DNA of 64,000 bases, taken from the NCBI GenBank assembly GCA_947493035.1, contig CANLOW010000009.1:1-64000 (forward strand), read 5' to 3'. Shown piece after piece: positions 25,716 to 34,255 of this stretch. Positions within the stretch are counted from its first letter, which is position 1. Each line of letters starts with the position of its first letter. The notes beneath the pieces were generated by a model. It searched no databases. It was not told where the DNA came from and saw only the letters and a list, made by a program, of their open reading frames with translations. The DNA comes from an uncultured Aquimarina sp. (GTDB lineage: Bacteria > Bacteroidota > Bacteroidia > Flavobacteriales > Flavobacteriaceae). The position numbers were made by a program, and so were the translations under genes.

Positions 25716-27260
25716 CTAGTATCTGTTGTCTGAGTATTCACGTTGTCCGATTTCAACGCTGGATTCTTGTATATCTTCGTAGGTAATGTGTTGATCTAAA
25801 TAAAACCAAGCTCCTTCGTCGGCATCTGGAGCATCGTCGGGACTTGAATAACCTGGTTCAATTCCTTTGACCTGCATATTCCCTTCTACCATATCTGTAT
25901 CGTGTTTCTCCTCTTCGTTATATACCACATTTCCCGAAGCATATTCTGGAGACATCTTTACGATACGAGTGTATTTATTCTCTTTAGATCGTTCATCAGT
26001 AATTACTGACAGTCGATGTTTGGTTTCTTTAATCACGCGTTTTAATGCATTTTGAACTGGACGATTGAAAAATTGCTTTTCTACGTACCAAATAATACCA
26101 ACTCCTAGTGGTAGTGTTTTTTCAAAATCAATCATTGCACGGAAGGCATCGTCTAATTCGCAACGTCGGGTAAAGCGTTTTATGCAATACTTTTTGTTAT
26201 GTCTTTTAGACCATACTGCCCATGCCTTATAGTCACTAGTAGCTTTGTTTTCAAATGATGGATCTAAATATCCAATAACAACATTCATTAAGCGTAAAGC
26301 TGGAATACGTCCCCATTTGAAATATTCGTTTTTAAAAATTGAACCTTCAATATCTGTCTTGTGAAAGAATTCGCGACCTGCTCTAACGGGTCCCGCTTTT
26401 TTAATCTTTTTGTTTAGTTGCTCTAAAGTGTAGCGTTGCCACCATGCAGGCTTTCCATTTTGAATAGCAAATACTTTACTGTGATAAAGCCCTTCGCGCT
26501 TAGGAATATTAGGTTTGGTATCTCCTACAATATTAGCAATTACACTATTCTGATGAATTCTATTTCCAGAACCAACCAAACGTGAACCTTTAATACTTAA
26601 TGCAAATAATAAAGCTCCTAAAAGGTTGTCTACGACTTTATTTACACGTTTGGGGTTTTGTACCAATTCGTCATCATCCACATCGTCAAAAACAGCATAA
26701 TTTGGGCGTTTTTCTCCTTTTCTGAATCCACGTGGAGATTGTTTTCGTCCAATCGCTCTAAATTGAAAACCTTCTTTAGTAGTAAACTTTCCCTCTTCCC
26801 AACTTCCGAAATTGTATTGCTCCCCAAAATCATTAGCAAACAATTGGTTTTCCATTAGCTGGGCTTGAATGTCACTCAACAAGTTACACGCATCATCGTT
26901 GTTTTTTCCTACCAAGATCATCCCTGTTAATTGCTTATGTGCAATCAACCACATAGGAATAATTATAGTGGTATGCACTGATTTGGCATGTTCCCTTGGC
27001 CACTCTGCAACACCAAAGAAATCCTTATCGGCTAATACTGCATTCGCAAAGTCTATATGGAAGTAGGCACAGTCTGCATCGGCATATTTTGGAAAATAGG
27101 TTTTTACAAAATAGTTGTAATCCTCTAGCGCACGGTTAATACGTTTTTGCTGCTCGGCTTTCGACTCATTAATCGTAACCGAAGTACTATTTCGAACTTG
27201 ATCACAAAAGTCGATCCATCCCTTGTAATCCCTTTTTGTTATGTCTGCTGCTACTGCCAT
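25716..27260 (-). CDS. terminase large subunit (Mu gp28-like)
   Basis: This 514-aa protein is the ATP-driven DNA-packaging motor with a nuclease domain. The ATPase part shows WPREHAKS (residues 87-94, a variant Walker A) after HIDFANAVLADKDFFGVAE, and Walker B-like YAVFDDVDDDE. The nuclease part begins at VIGYLDPSFEN, whose Asp is a likely metal ligand. Its size and order are those of Mu gp28. Headful packaging of phage with some flanking host DNA would be expected. Confidence 0.9.
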   Translation of the reverse strand: MAVAADITKRDYKGWIDFCDQVRNSTSVTINESKAEQQKRINRALEDYNYFVKTYFPKYADADCAYFHIDFANAVLADKDFFGVAEWPREHAKSVHTTIIIPMWLIAHKQLTGMILVGKNNDDACNLLSDIQAQLMENQLFANDFGEQYNFGSWEEGKFTTKEGFQFRAIGRKQSPRGFRKGEKRPNYAVFDDVDDDELVQNPKRVNKVVDNLLGALLFALSIKGSRLVGSGNRIHQNSVIANIVGDTKPNIPKREGLYHSKVFAIQNGKPAWWQRYTLEQLNKKIKKAGPVRAGREFFHKTDIEGSIFKNEYFKWGRIPALRLMNVVIGYLDPSFENKATSDYKAWAVWSKRHNKKYCIKRFTRRCELDDAFRAMIDFEKTLPLGVGIIWYVEKQFFNRPVQNALKRVIKETKHRLSVITDERSKENKYTRIVKMSPEYASGNVVYNEEEKHDTDMVEGNMQVKGIEPGYSSPDDAPDADEGAWFYLDQHITYEDIQESSVEIGQREYSDNRY

Positions 27261-27685
27261 TAACCTTCATTAATTTTAGTATCGACATAACCACGCATTA
27301 ATTCATTAATGCTTTTAGCAACTTCTGGATTCTCGCCAAAAGCGTAAGTGGTAAAATCTTTAAATACATTGATGATTTGACTGATGGTAACTTTTCGGTT
27401 GCTTAGCTTTTCTATTGCTCCAGCATATTTAATCATCTTGTCTGCGCTAGGATCATCTTTCAAAGATTCTTCATAGGACTTCTTATATAGATTATGTATG
27501 ATATTTTTTGCTGTTACAGTTTGGGCTTGTCGTAACAATTCCCATTCTCCTTCATCTTTCCACTTCCCTAATGTCTTTTCGGTAACCTTAACAATAGTGG
27601 CAATTTCTTTTTGCGTTTTATCTGTATTTAGAAACAGATCTTCCGCAACGCCTTTCTTGTCTTTGATCGTCATCGTCTTCGCCAT
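27260..27685 (-). CDS. small terminase-like protein (gp27/DUF1804 position)
   Basis: This is a 141-aa protein with an N-terminal helix-turn-helix (TQKEIATIVKVTEKTLGKWK, residues 25-44), then charged helices. It overlaps the large terminase by 1 bp. DNA recognition for packaging is the expected role. It is the first gene of the leftward late block. Confidence 0.8.
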   Translation of the reverse strand: MAKTMTIKDKKGVAEDLFLNTDKTQKEIATIVKVTEKTLGKWKDEGEWELLRQAQTVTAKNIIHNLYKKSYEESLKDDPSADKMIKYAGAIEKLSNRKVTISQIINVFKDFTTYAFGENPEVAKSINELMRGYVDTKINEG

Positions 27686-27855
27686 ATCATCACCGCTTTA
27701 TGTACAAAGATGGTAGCGTTGACTGGGTTTTGAAGAAAGTTTACTTAGGGCTTAAAGTATATGGTCTAGTGCCTAAATCTTGGGGTTTAGCCCCTAATTC
27801 CCAATTGTTCGAAAGCAAAATTGCAGCTTCATATTTGTGATGTAAATCGAACGAA
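27686..27855. promoter_or_regulatory. divergent late control region
   Basis: This 170-bp gap separates the leftward (terminase-tape measure) and rightward (protease-baseplate) late blocks, so it should hold both late promoters. For the rightward block a near-consensus -7 CATATTTG (27830-27837) follows a TTG about 22 bp upstream. The gap also holds a GGGG-ttta-GCCCC hairpin (about 27781-27793). A late activator such as a Mor/C homologue was not recognised in the window. Confidence 0.5.
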
Positions 27856-29007
27856 ATGTCAGATAATCCACAACAAGTTTTTACGGTACTCAATGGCAAA
27901 GACAACCGTCCTGCTATTGCTCTTAATGGTTTCATTGGAGGGTGGCGTATTAACAGTGAAGTATTTTATACTGCTATTGCCCGATTAGAAAAAGAAAAGG
28001 TTACGGACTGTGATCTTATTATCAATTCGGGTGGTGGTTCTGTAGTCGATGGGTTTACCATTGGTGAAGCTATGGAAGCCAGTAGTATTAAATTTCACGG
28101 GGTTGTCGTTGGTATGGCAGCGTCAATGGCGGGTGTTATTCTTCAATTTTGTGATACTCGTAAAGCCTATAAGTATGCTCGTGTAATGACACACAAAGCA
28201 AAAGGTCGTATTAGCGGCGAGGCTGAACAAATACGCAACTATGCGGACTTCGTAGACCAAGAAGAAACCAAGATTGTAAACAAGTTTGTCGAGCGTACAG
28301 GGAAGGATAAAAAGGCGGTTGCCAAATGGATGAAAAGCGGGATTGATCTTTGGATGAATTCGGAAACCGCAAAAGCCAACAACCTAATCGACGAGATTGT
28401 AAACCACGGAAAAAAGGTAAGCAACGACACTACGGACGAAAAAGACCTTGTAAACAGCTACAACGAAAACTACTCTATGGCAGTAGCTGCCTACACACCA
28501 CACGAACCGAATAATGAAAATAAATCTATGAATAATTTATTAGTTGCCGCTTTAGGCAAAGCAGGCTTAGTCGAAGCCTCTAGCAATCCAACTGATGAGC
28601 AGGTTGCGGGTATTGTAAACGATCTAATTTCCCGTACGGATAAAGCCGAAACCGAATTGAAAAACTTTAAGCAAGAACAAGCCGAAGTTTTAATCGCAAA
28701 TGCGTTAAAGGCTGGTAAGATCGGAGCTAAAGAAAAAGAACAGCTTATTGAAGATGCTGTGCAAAACTACGCTTTAGTGTCTAAGATGTTAGAGCGTATG
28801 TCTGGTACACCTGACCTTAACAACGGTTTAGAGCGTCAGTTGCCAGAAGATAAGGACAAAGACGACAACCAACCAGAAATCATGAACGGTCGTGAAAAGT
28901 GGACGTTTGCGGATTGGCAAGAAAAGGATTCAAAAGGGTTAAAAAACCTTGAGGAAGACCACAAAGAGATTTTTGAAAAATTGTTTAACGAAGCGTTTCT
29001 TAACTAA
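27856..29007 (+). CDS. ClpP-like prohead protease with scaffold domain
   Basis: This is a 383-aa protein. Residues 20-180 form a ClpP-fold protease, with IINSGGGSVVDG, nucleophile Ser90 in GMAASMAG, His113 in VMTHKAKG and a probable acid Asp164. The C-terminal 200 residues are acidic, helical and lack hydrophobic motifs, as expected of an internal scaffold. The Mu counterpart is the I/Z gene pair, in which protease and scaffold share a frame. An internal start such as the ATG at 28528 (MNNLLVAALGKAG) might yield a separate scaffold. Confidence 0.88.
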   Translation: MSDNPQQVFTVLNGKDNRPAIALNGFIGGWRINSEVFYTAIARLEKEKVTDCDLIINSGGGSVVDGFTIGEAMEASSIKFHGVVVGMAASMAGVILQFCDTRKAYKYARVMTHKAKGRISGEAEQIRNYADFVDQEETKIVNKFVERTGKDKKAVAKWMKSGIDLWMNSETAKANNLIDEIVNHGKKVSNDTTDEKDLVNSYNENYSMAVAAYTPHEPNNENKSMNNLLVAALGKAGLVEASSNPTDEQVAGIVNDLISRTDKAETELKNFKQEQAEVLIANALKAGKIGAKEKEQLIEDAVQNYALVSKMLERMSGTPDLNNGLERQLPEDKDKDDNQPEIMNGREKWTFADWQEKDSKGLKNLEEDHKEIFEKLFNEAFLN

Positions 29008-29033
29008 GAAAGTAGCGTAAATAAAAGACAACA

Positions 29034-29966
29034 ATGGCAGATTTAATAGATGGTGTTTATTTAAATACTTATTTGGCACCGCAATTATTGCAGGAGTATA
29101 GAAATTTCAAAGACGACTTTTTAGGAGTTTTGGGAAAAGCACCTAAAAAAGCAATTACGGCGGATGGGATTAGAATGAATAAGTTGATTAACAACGTTGA
29201 TTTACTTATCAATAACAGCGATCCGTTTACTCCCAAAAAGATGAACTTCAAAAAGGGGATAATTGAATGGGATAAGTTAGATACTACACCTACATCTGTA
29301 GATGATTCAGAAGTAAGAGCACTAACAACAGATAAACGTGCTGCTGTTAGAGTGAAGCATGGAGAATCTTTCAGAATTGGCGCAAGAAATTATGTGATGA
29401 ACAAATTAGCTCCAAATCAAGATGCAAATGGAATGCCTGTGTTAAGAACTACTGGGGAAATTGTTACAGATAAAACAGGTGCTTCTCGTAGAAGATTGAC
29501 TTATGCTGATTTAATTATTTTCTGGTCAATCATTGAAGGTTTAGATCTTCCTAATCCAGATGGATTCAATCTAATATTATGTAAAGATCATGTTCAAGAT
29601 TTAATCTTAGATAGAGCTAGTACGCAAAATTATAGAGATATAGTTATCGATAAGGAAACAGGAGAATTAAAACGTTTCTATACCTTGAAATTATGGAAAA
29701 ATAACCATAATCCATTATATACTGAAGGAGGAATTCTTAAATCTTTAAAGGCGGTAAAAGTACCTACAGACAAGAATGCAAGTATTTTCTTCTATGACCC
29801 AAACACAGTGTATCACTTAGATAGAGTAAAAATTCTTTACAAACCTGAAACTATAGATACAAGAAACGCAGAACCTGAATCTGAGTACAGAACACAGACT
29901 TACGGATTATGTGACAAAACACAGGAATACGGATTCGGTGCAATTGTATCGGGTAACGCAGCATAA
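29034..29966 (+). CDS. major capsid protein (by position)
   Basis: This is a 310-aa protein right after the protease/scaffold gene. It starts MADLIDGVYLNTYLAPQLLQ and ends TYGLCDKTQEYGFGAIVSG. The size, location, composition and lack of membrane or nuclease motifs match a capsid subunit (Mu gpT equivalent). No specific HK97-fold motif can be named by eye. Confidence 0.75.
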   Translation: MADLIDGVYLNTYLAPQLLQEYRNFKDDFLGVLGKAPKKAITADGIRMNKLINNVDLLINNSDPFTPKKMNFKKGIIEWDKLDTTPTSVDDSEVRALTTDKRAAVRVKHGESFRIGARNYVMNKLAPNQDANGMPVLRTTGEIVTDKTGASRRRLTYADLIIFWSIIEGLDLPNPDGFNLILCKDHVQDLILDRASTQNYRDIVIDKETGELKRFYTLKLWKNNHNPLYTEGGILKSLKAVKVPTDKNASIFFYDPNTVYHLDRVKILYKPETIDTRNAEPESEYRTQTYGLCDKTQEYGFGAIVSGNAA

Positions 29967-29990
29967 GCATTCTCTTTTTTCTAAACAATG

Positions 29991-30019
29991 GCAGGCTTTA
30001 CTTATTGCAAGTAGCCTGC
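29991..30019 (+). promoter_or_regulatory. hairpin between capsid and amidase genes
   Basis: GCAGGC and GCCTGC pair, and inner TACTT/AAGTA extends the stem after a small bulge. It is followed by the palindrome CCCTTAAGGG (30021-30030) and an unusually G-rich stretch 7 bp before the amidase ATG. It may reduce read-through from the strongly expressed capsid gene or regulate the lysis gene. Confidence 0.5.
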
Positions 30020-30039
30020 TCCCTTAAGGGGGAAACCAT

Positions 30040-30489
30040 ATGAGAACAATAAAACACATAGTACTCCATTGTACCGCAACCGTAGAAGGTGTAAATATAA
30101 ATGCTAAGGACATCGACGCATGGCATAAAAAACGTGGATGGAAAGGTATTGGTTATCACTATGTGATTTTATTAGATGGTACTATTGAAGTCGGAAGACC
30201 CGAAAAAGAGATTGGAGCACATGTAAAAGGTCATAATAAACATAGTATTGGTGTGGCTACTGTTGGTGGTTTAGATAAAAACCTTGCCCCAAAAGATACT
30301 CGCACACCAGCGCAAAAAGAGGCTTTAGTTTTTTTATTAAAGAAACTAAAGGCTAAGTATAAGAAAGCTGAAATACTTGGACATAGAGACTTTTCTAAAG
30401 ATCAAAACGGCAATGGAATTATTGAGCCTTTTGAGTTTATGAAAATGTGTCCTTGCTACAATGGAAAAGAGGAATATAAAGACTTATAA
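30040..30489 (+). CDS. N-acetylmuramoyl-L-alanine amidase, endolysin
   Basis: This is a 149-aa T7-lysozyme-like (Amidase_2) enzyme that cuts peptidoglycan at lysis. Zinc ligands can be placed: His10 in VLHCTAT, His115 in ILGHRDF and Cys137 in MKMCPCYN. The catalytic tyrosine region GIGYHYVI and the glycine-rich HSIGVATVGG are present. There is no signal peptide, so a holin is needed to release it. The two following small genes encode a membrane protein and a coiled-coil protein. Confidence 0.92.
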   Translation: MRTIKHIVLHCTATVEGVNINAKDIDAWHKKRGWKGIGYHYVILLDGTIEVGRPEKEIGAHVKGHNKHSIGVATVGGLDKNLAPKDTRTPAQKEALVFLLKKLKAKYKKAEILGHRDFSKDQNGNGIIEPFEFMKMCPCYNGKEEYKDL

Positions 30490-30491
30490 CA

Positions 30492-30824
30492 ATGAATTTT
30501 AAAAACCTATCGGAGAACTTAATCATTGTTTTTGTAACGGCTATTGCTTCGGGAATGGTGGGTTACTTCGCAAGTACTTTTTCCAATAAACAAACAGTAA
30601 AGTTATTGCGCCCAACGATCGAGCAAGCCATTAGAAAAGAAACGACCTCGATTAGTAATGAGTTTAGAACCGAGATCAAGAAATTAAAAGCTAAAAAAGG
30701 TGGTGCGGCCACACTTGAGGTAACACCAAATTTAGAAAGTGAAATCGTATCGAAAGATTCTACTGTAATACAAACAGCCAATCAAAAGAGTTGGTTAAAA
30801 CGCATATTCTCTAAAACAAATTAG
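30492..30824 (+). CDS. small membrane protein near the endolysin, holin/spanin candidate
   Basis: This is a 110-aa protein with one membrane helix (residues 9-30) followed by a charged helical domain (residues 40-75) and a polar tail. It starts 2 bp after the amidase gene. The arrangement is like an inner-membrane spanin or a class of small holins. No outer-membrane partner was found nearby. Confidence 0.55.
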   Translation: MNFKNLSENLIIVFVTAIASGMVGYFASTFSNKQTVKLLRPTIEQAIRKETTSISNEFRTEIKKLKAKKGGAATLEVTPNLESEIVSKDSTVIQTANQKSWLKRIFSKTN

Positions 30825-31325
30825 ATGAAACCAGAATTAGAAAAATTAGCAAAACAACTACTTAAAGATCACCCAGAGCAAAACGTTGTATTTGTAAGTG
30901 AAAGTGGTCAGGCATTTTTCAACAAGAATGCTGCTGAAAATCATGAGGCGACAAGGGGCGAAAAAGTGTTTCCCTTTTTTCGTAAAGGTTCAGCACCTGA
31001 TACTGAAATGGCAGAGACTTTGGAAGAGGTGCAAGAGGCTTTGGCAGAACGTAAATCGGTTGTGGAAACAGTTATCAAGGTGGCGACTGAAGACAATCAC
31101 GGAATTGAAGTATCACCCGCAACCGATGAAGCTATTGCAGAAGTGGTTCAGCTTAAAGAAAAGTATATCATTGCTAAGGATGCTCTTACTGAAGCTAAAG
31201 CAGAAATTAATGCTAATCAAGCAGAAATAGACTTATTGAAAAAGAAATTAAAAGATTCTTTAAAAGACACTAATGTCGTCGATGCAAAAACATTAGATAA
31301 CAAGCCTGCAATAGCAAAAAAGTAA
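30825..31325 (+). CDS. hypothetical coiled-coil protein of the late block
   Basis: This is a 166-aa acidic protein. An N-terminal segment (residues 1-60) with VVFVSESGQAFFNKNAAENH is followed by helices ending in a coiled coil (residues 130-150). It begins directly at the preceding stop codon. It is probably a structural or head-tail factor, of unknown family. Confidence 0.5.
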   Translation: MKPELEKLAKQLLKDHPEQNVVFVSESGQAFFNKNAAENHEATRGEKVFPFFRKGSAPDTEMAETLEEVQEALAERKSVVETVIKVATEDNHGIEVSPATDEAIAEVVQLKEKYIIAKDALTEAKAEINANQAEIDLLKKKLKDSLKDTNVVDAKTLDNKPAIAKK

Positions 31326-31345
31326 CTCCTTAACCCGAAAGATCA

Positions 31346-32584
31346 ATGAGACCGCAATTAACCATAAATAAGTTACAGGGAACACTAGGGCGTCGAGAAC
31401 CTTCGGCAACCATGACCTCCGCAATTGTAATGAATGCCGTTGCTAACACTTCAATGGAATTAAATAAGGTATACGAACTTAATAGTCTTCAAGATGTAGA
31501 ACTACTAGGGCTTTCAGACCAATACGACACTGATAATACGGTGTTAGTATATCATCGCTTATATCGTTTGTTTACTTGGAATCCTAGTATTAAGGTTTGG
31601 TTTATGCCTGTTTCGCAAACGGTTACTATGGCTGATATGTGGGATAAGGACAACGAATATATGGCTAAAGTACTTCGTAACGCCAACGGAGAAGTACGAC
31701 AAGCTACTTGTGCATTGAATCCTGTTGATGGATATAGCGCTACGATTGTAAAAGGATTTGATGAAGATAGTATCGATTCTATTCTTAAAGCACAAGAGTT
31801 AGCCAATCACGAATTCCAAAAACACCGAAATACACTGATGTTAGTCGAGTGTAGAAGCTTCACAGGCACAGCGACAGCTTCAGAAAACTTTAGAGATCTA
31901 ACAACAGAATGTCCAGATGTAATGCCAATAACTTTGGCAGATAATGATATTAGTGTTAAAAACGATTTATATAAAGGTTATGCTGCGGTTGAAGATGTAA
32001 TGGCTTTTTTAAGCTTTGCATCGGTAAGTCAAAATATCGGAGAGCACCAACCTGAATTTAATCTTGTTAATGAATTTGAGCGCTTTTTTATTAAAGCGGG
32101 GTTATCATCTGGGAAACCGATAACGGAATATACAGACAGTGATTTTGATGTATTAAATGAGCATGGACATGTATTTGCAACAACGGTTAATGGTATTACA
32201 GGCTTGTTTATTGTGGACTCACATACTGCGGCAAAAATATCTAGCGATTACGCTTATGCCGAAAATGTACGCAGCATTAATGAAATGATACGTGCTGGTC
32301 GAGCTGCATTGTTACCAAGGGTAAAAGGGCGTATTGCTGTAGACCCTAGCACAGGAAAAATAGATAGTAATCAAATTAAAGAACTAGAAGCTGTTTTAGT
32401 TGCTAGTCAAGATGAATTAGTAAGAAACGCAGACCTATCAGGAGGCGTTGATGCTTATATCAATCCTGACCAAGACATTTTAGCAACTTCTGAACTTCTA
32501 ACACAATTGGTAGCGGTACCTCAAGCTATCGGGAGACAGATAAAATTAAATATCGGCTTTAATAATCCTAAAAACGCATCATAA
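31346..32584 (+). CDS. tail sheath protein (DUF2586-type)
   Basis: This is a 412-aa protein resembling the DUF2586 sheath family of Bacteroidota contractile phages. Features include MTSAIVMNAVANTSMELNK near the N-terminus, a variable middle, and a conserved C-terminal part with RAALLPRVKGRIAVDPSTGK and ending near IGRQIKLNIGFNNP. It precedes a tube-like gene by a 1-bp overlap, the canonical sheath-tube order. It indicates a contractile tail. Confidence 0.82.
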   Translation: MRPQLTINKLQGTLGRREPSATMTSAIVMNAVANTSMELNKVYELNSLQDVELLGLSDQYDTDNTVLVYHRLYRLFTWNPSIKVWFMPVSQTVTMADMWDKDNEYMAKVLRNANGEVRQATCALNPVDGYSATIVKGFDEDSIDSILKAQELANHEFQKHRNTLMLVECRSFTGTATASENFRDLTTECPDVMPITLADNDISVKNDLYKGYAAVEDVMAFLSFASVSQNIGEHQPEFNLVNEFERFFIKAGLSSGKPITEYTDSDFDVLNEHGHVFATTVNGITGLFIVDSHTAAKISSDYAYAENVRSINEMIRAGRAALLPRVKGRIAVDPSTGKIDSNQIKELEAVLVASQDELVRNADLSGGVDAYINPDQDILATSELLTQLVAVPQAIGRQIKLNIGFNNPKNAS

Positions 32585-33012
32585 TGGCTATTACAGTAAA
32601 TGGAAGATATAAAAACTATGCAAGTGTTCGTGTAAATCTACTAGGTATTAATGCAGCACCTTATGTAAAAGCAATCAATTATTCTACTAAAGAAGAATTT
32701 ACACCAGTAAAAGTAATAGGAACAAAAAAAGCAGTTGGTTTTACTCAAGGAGATCAAAGTAATGAAGGATCTATCACATTGATGATTGAGTTTTTAGAAA
32801 ATTTACAACGAGTATTGCCCCCTGGTACTACAATTATGGATATTCCAACATTTCCAATTTCAGTTGGATATGTAGACGAAGTAGGTCTTCAAATTAGTCA
32901 TACACTCAAAGCTAAATTTATGAAAAACGGTAGAGAGGCAGAAGCTGGTAATAACGATGCGTTAACCCAACAAATAGAATTATTTGTATTTGACATCAAT
33001 TGGAATGCCTAA
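32584..33012 (+). CDS. tail tube protein (by position)
   Basis: This is a 142-aa beta-rich protein, directly after the sheath gene and before the tail assembly chaperone. Size and order match contractile-phage tube subunits. VNGRYKNYASVRVNLLGI and FTQGDQSNEGSITLMIEFLE fit the alternating strand pattern of such proteins. Confidence 0.72.
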   Translation: MAITVNGRYKNYASVRVNLLGINAAPYVKAINYSTKEEFTPVKVIGTKKAVGFTQGDQSNEGSITLMIEFLENLQRVLPPGTTIMDIPTFPISVGYVDEVGLQISHTLKAKFMKNGREAEAGNNDALTQQIELFVFDINWNA

Positions 33013-33466
33013 GAAATTAAAATTACAAGATTACAAAGATGCTTGTGATTATTACGGGATTATATACAAAAACTCGGACACAATTAAAATATTAGATAAC
33101 AAAATAAAACGTCATAAGATGGCTGAAGAAACGAAAAAAGGAAATGTTACTAAAGAGCAAATTGATGCTTGGAAAAAGGAACATGGTAAAGTACATCGCA
33201 TAGCGGTGGTTATCAAAAAGGATGCTGATGGAAAAATAGTCGAAGAGGCTGTCGGATATTTGAAAAAGCCTAGACGAGACCACAAGGCTACAGCAATGAG
33301 TATGTATGCACAACATCAAATTTTAGAATGTGGTGAGTTTTTACGAGATAATTGTTGGTTAGGTGGAGATGATCGTTTAAAAACATTGGGTGATATTGCA
33401 GATACCGCTGCTATACAAGCAAATGGAATCATACAATTTAAAGATGGAAGCTTGGGGGAGGCTTAA
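33005..33466 (+). CDS. tail assembly chaperone, short form
   Basis: This is a 153-aa protein from the ATG at 33005. A SAP/HeH-like N-terminal stretch (KLKLQDYKDACDYYG) precedes the main domain, which begins near 33119 with a possible internal start (MAEETKKGN). It occupies the position of lambda gpG or Mu gp41, between tube and baseplate genes. Its last codons contain a G5 run at 33454-33458 followed by a hairpin, and the -1 frame stays open for another 65 codons, so a longer fusion product is expected. Confidence 0.75.
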   Translation: MPKKLKLQDYKDACDYYGIIYKNSDTIKILDNKIKRHKMAEETKKGNVTKEQIDAWKKEHGKVHRIAVVIKKDADGKIVEEAVGYLKKPRRDHKATAMSMYAQHQILECGEFLRDNCWLGGDDRLKTLGDIADTAAIQANGIIQFKDGSLGEA

Positions 33467-33660
33467 GCCTGCCCATAGATAAGTTAGCAGGCTATGATCT
33501 CATACGAAAAAGACATGCTATGTTGTCCTTTTATATGCACATCCCTGATCCTGAAAATTTAAGTAATTACGAATTTAATGAGAAATGGGAGCAATTAATT
33601 TGGGTGATGTGGTTCGATAAAAAACTAAAAAACTTCAACGGGAAAGAAATTGAGTTATAG
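33442..33660 (+). CDS. -1 frameshift extension of the tail assembly chaperone
   Basis: This frame has no start codon of its own near its beginning. It opens after a TAA at 33439-33441 and runs to the TAG at 33658-33660. It overlaps the end of the chaperone gene in the -1 frame. The sequence (IDKLAGYDLIRKRHAMLSFY, later EQLIWVMWFDKKLK) is well-formed protein. A slip at or just after GGGGG (33454-33458) would give a fusion of about 218 aa. This is the G/G-T arrangement conserved among tailed phages, where the long form binds the tape measure protein. Confidence 0.78.
   Translation, partial: RWKLGGGLSLPIDKLAGYDLIRKRHAMLSFYMHIPDPENLSNYEFNEKWEQLIWVMWFDKKLKNFNGKEIEL
33466..33493 (+). promoter_or_regulatory. 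putative frameshift-stimulating hairpin
   Basis: AGCCTGC (33466-33472) and GCAGGCT (33487-33493) form a perfect 7-bp stem with a 14-nt loop. The stem begins 7 nt after the G5 run and inside the zero-frame stop codon, the spacing expected for a -1 frameshift stimulator. Confidence 0.65.
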
Positions 33661-34255
33661 TTTCAATATAGCTGCTCTTTTTGAGCAAGTTGGTATTACG
33701 CCTAATCGTGGTGTTCAACAGATATTCGATCGAATTGTCAAATACAAGGACATCAATACTGATCGCTTTGAGTCTGAACATGAATACACTTCAAAACTGG
33801 GGGTTCCTGTATGGGATATCATTTTTTTAGATGAAAAAGTAATTGAAGGCACAGGAGAGAATTTTCAAGGATATGAATTCCCCGCAGAAATGGTGCTGGA
33901 AGTTTCAAGAGCTAAAAAGGTAGTTGAAGAAGATGTCGCAGGTAAAGACGGCATGACAGAAGAACTGGTTGCGTTAGGTGATTGGGAAATTCAAATGAGT
34001 GGAGTAATTATCAATTATGGAAGTTTGGACTATCCAGAAGCAGAGGTATCTGAACTACAAGAAATTTGCTCTTTAAGGGATTCTTTGTTGGGTGTCACTT
34101 CTAAATATTTAAATAATCTAGGAATTAATTATATAAGTATTAGAGATCTCAAATTACCACAACTACCAGGATATAGTAATGTGCAACCTTTTAAGATTTC
34201 AGCAAAAAGCAGAAATCCATTTATTCTGAATCCTACTAATGGTATTGAATTGTAA
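33650..34255 (+). CDS. phage tail protein, DUF6046-like
   Basis: This is a 201-aa protein with a probable TTG start at 33650 that overlaps the frameshift extension by 11 bp. Features include GVPVWDIIFLDEKVIEG near residue 50 and the C-terminal KSRNPFILNPTNGI. It lies where the tape measure gene would normally be followed by hub genes, and it overlaps the hub gene by 17 bp. It is probably an inner baseplate or tail-terminal protein of Bacteroidota phages. Confidence 0.6.
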   Translation: MSYSFNIAALFEQVGITPNRGVQQIFDRIVKYKDINTDRFESEHEYTSKLGVPVWDIIFLDEKVIEGTGENFQGYEFPAEMVLEVSRAKKVVEEDVAGKDGMTEELVALGDWEIQMSGVIINYGSLDYPEAEVSELQEICSLRDSLLGVTSKYLNNLGINYISIRDLKLPQLPGYSNVQPFKISAKSRNPFILNPTNGIEL

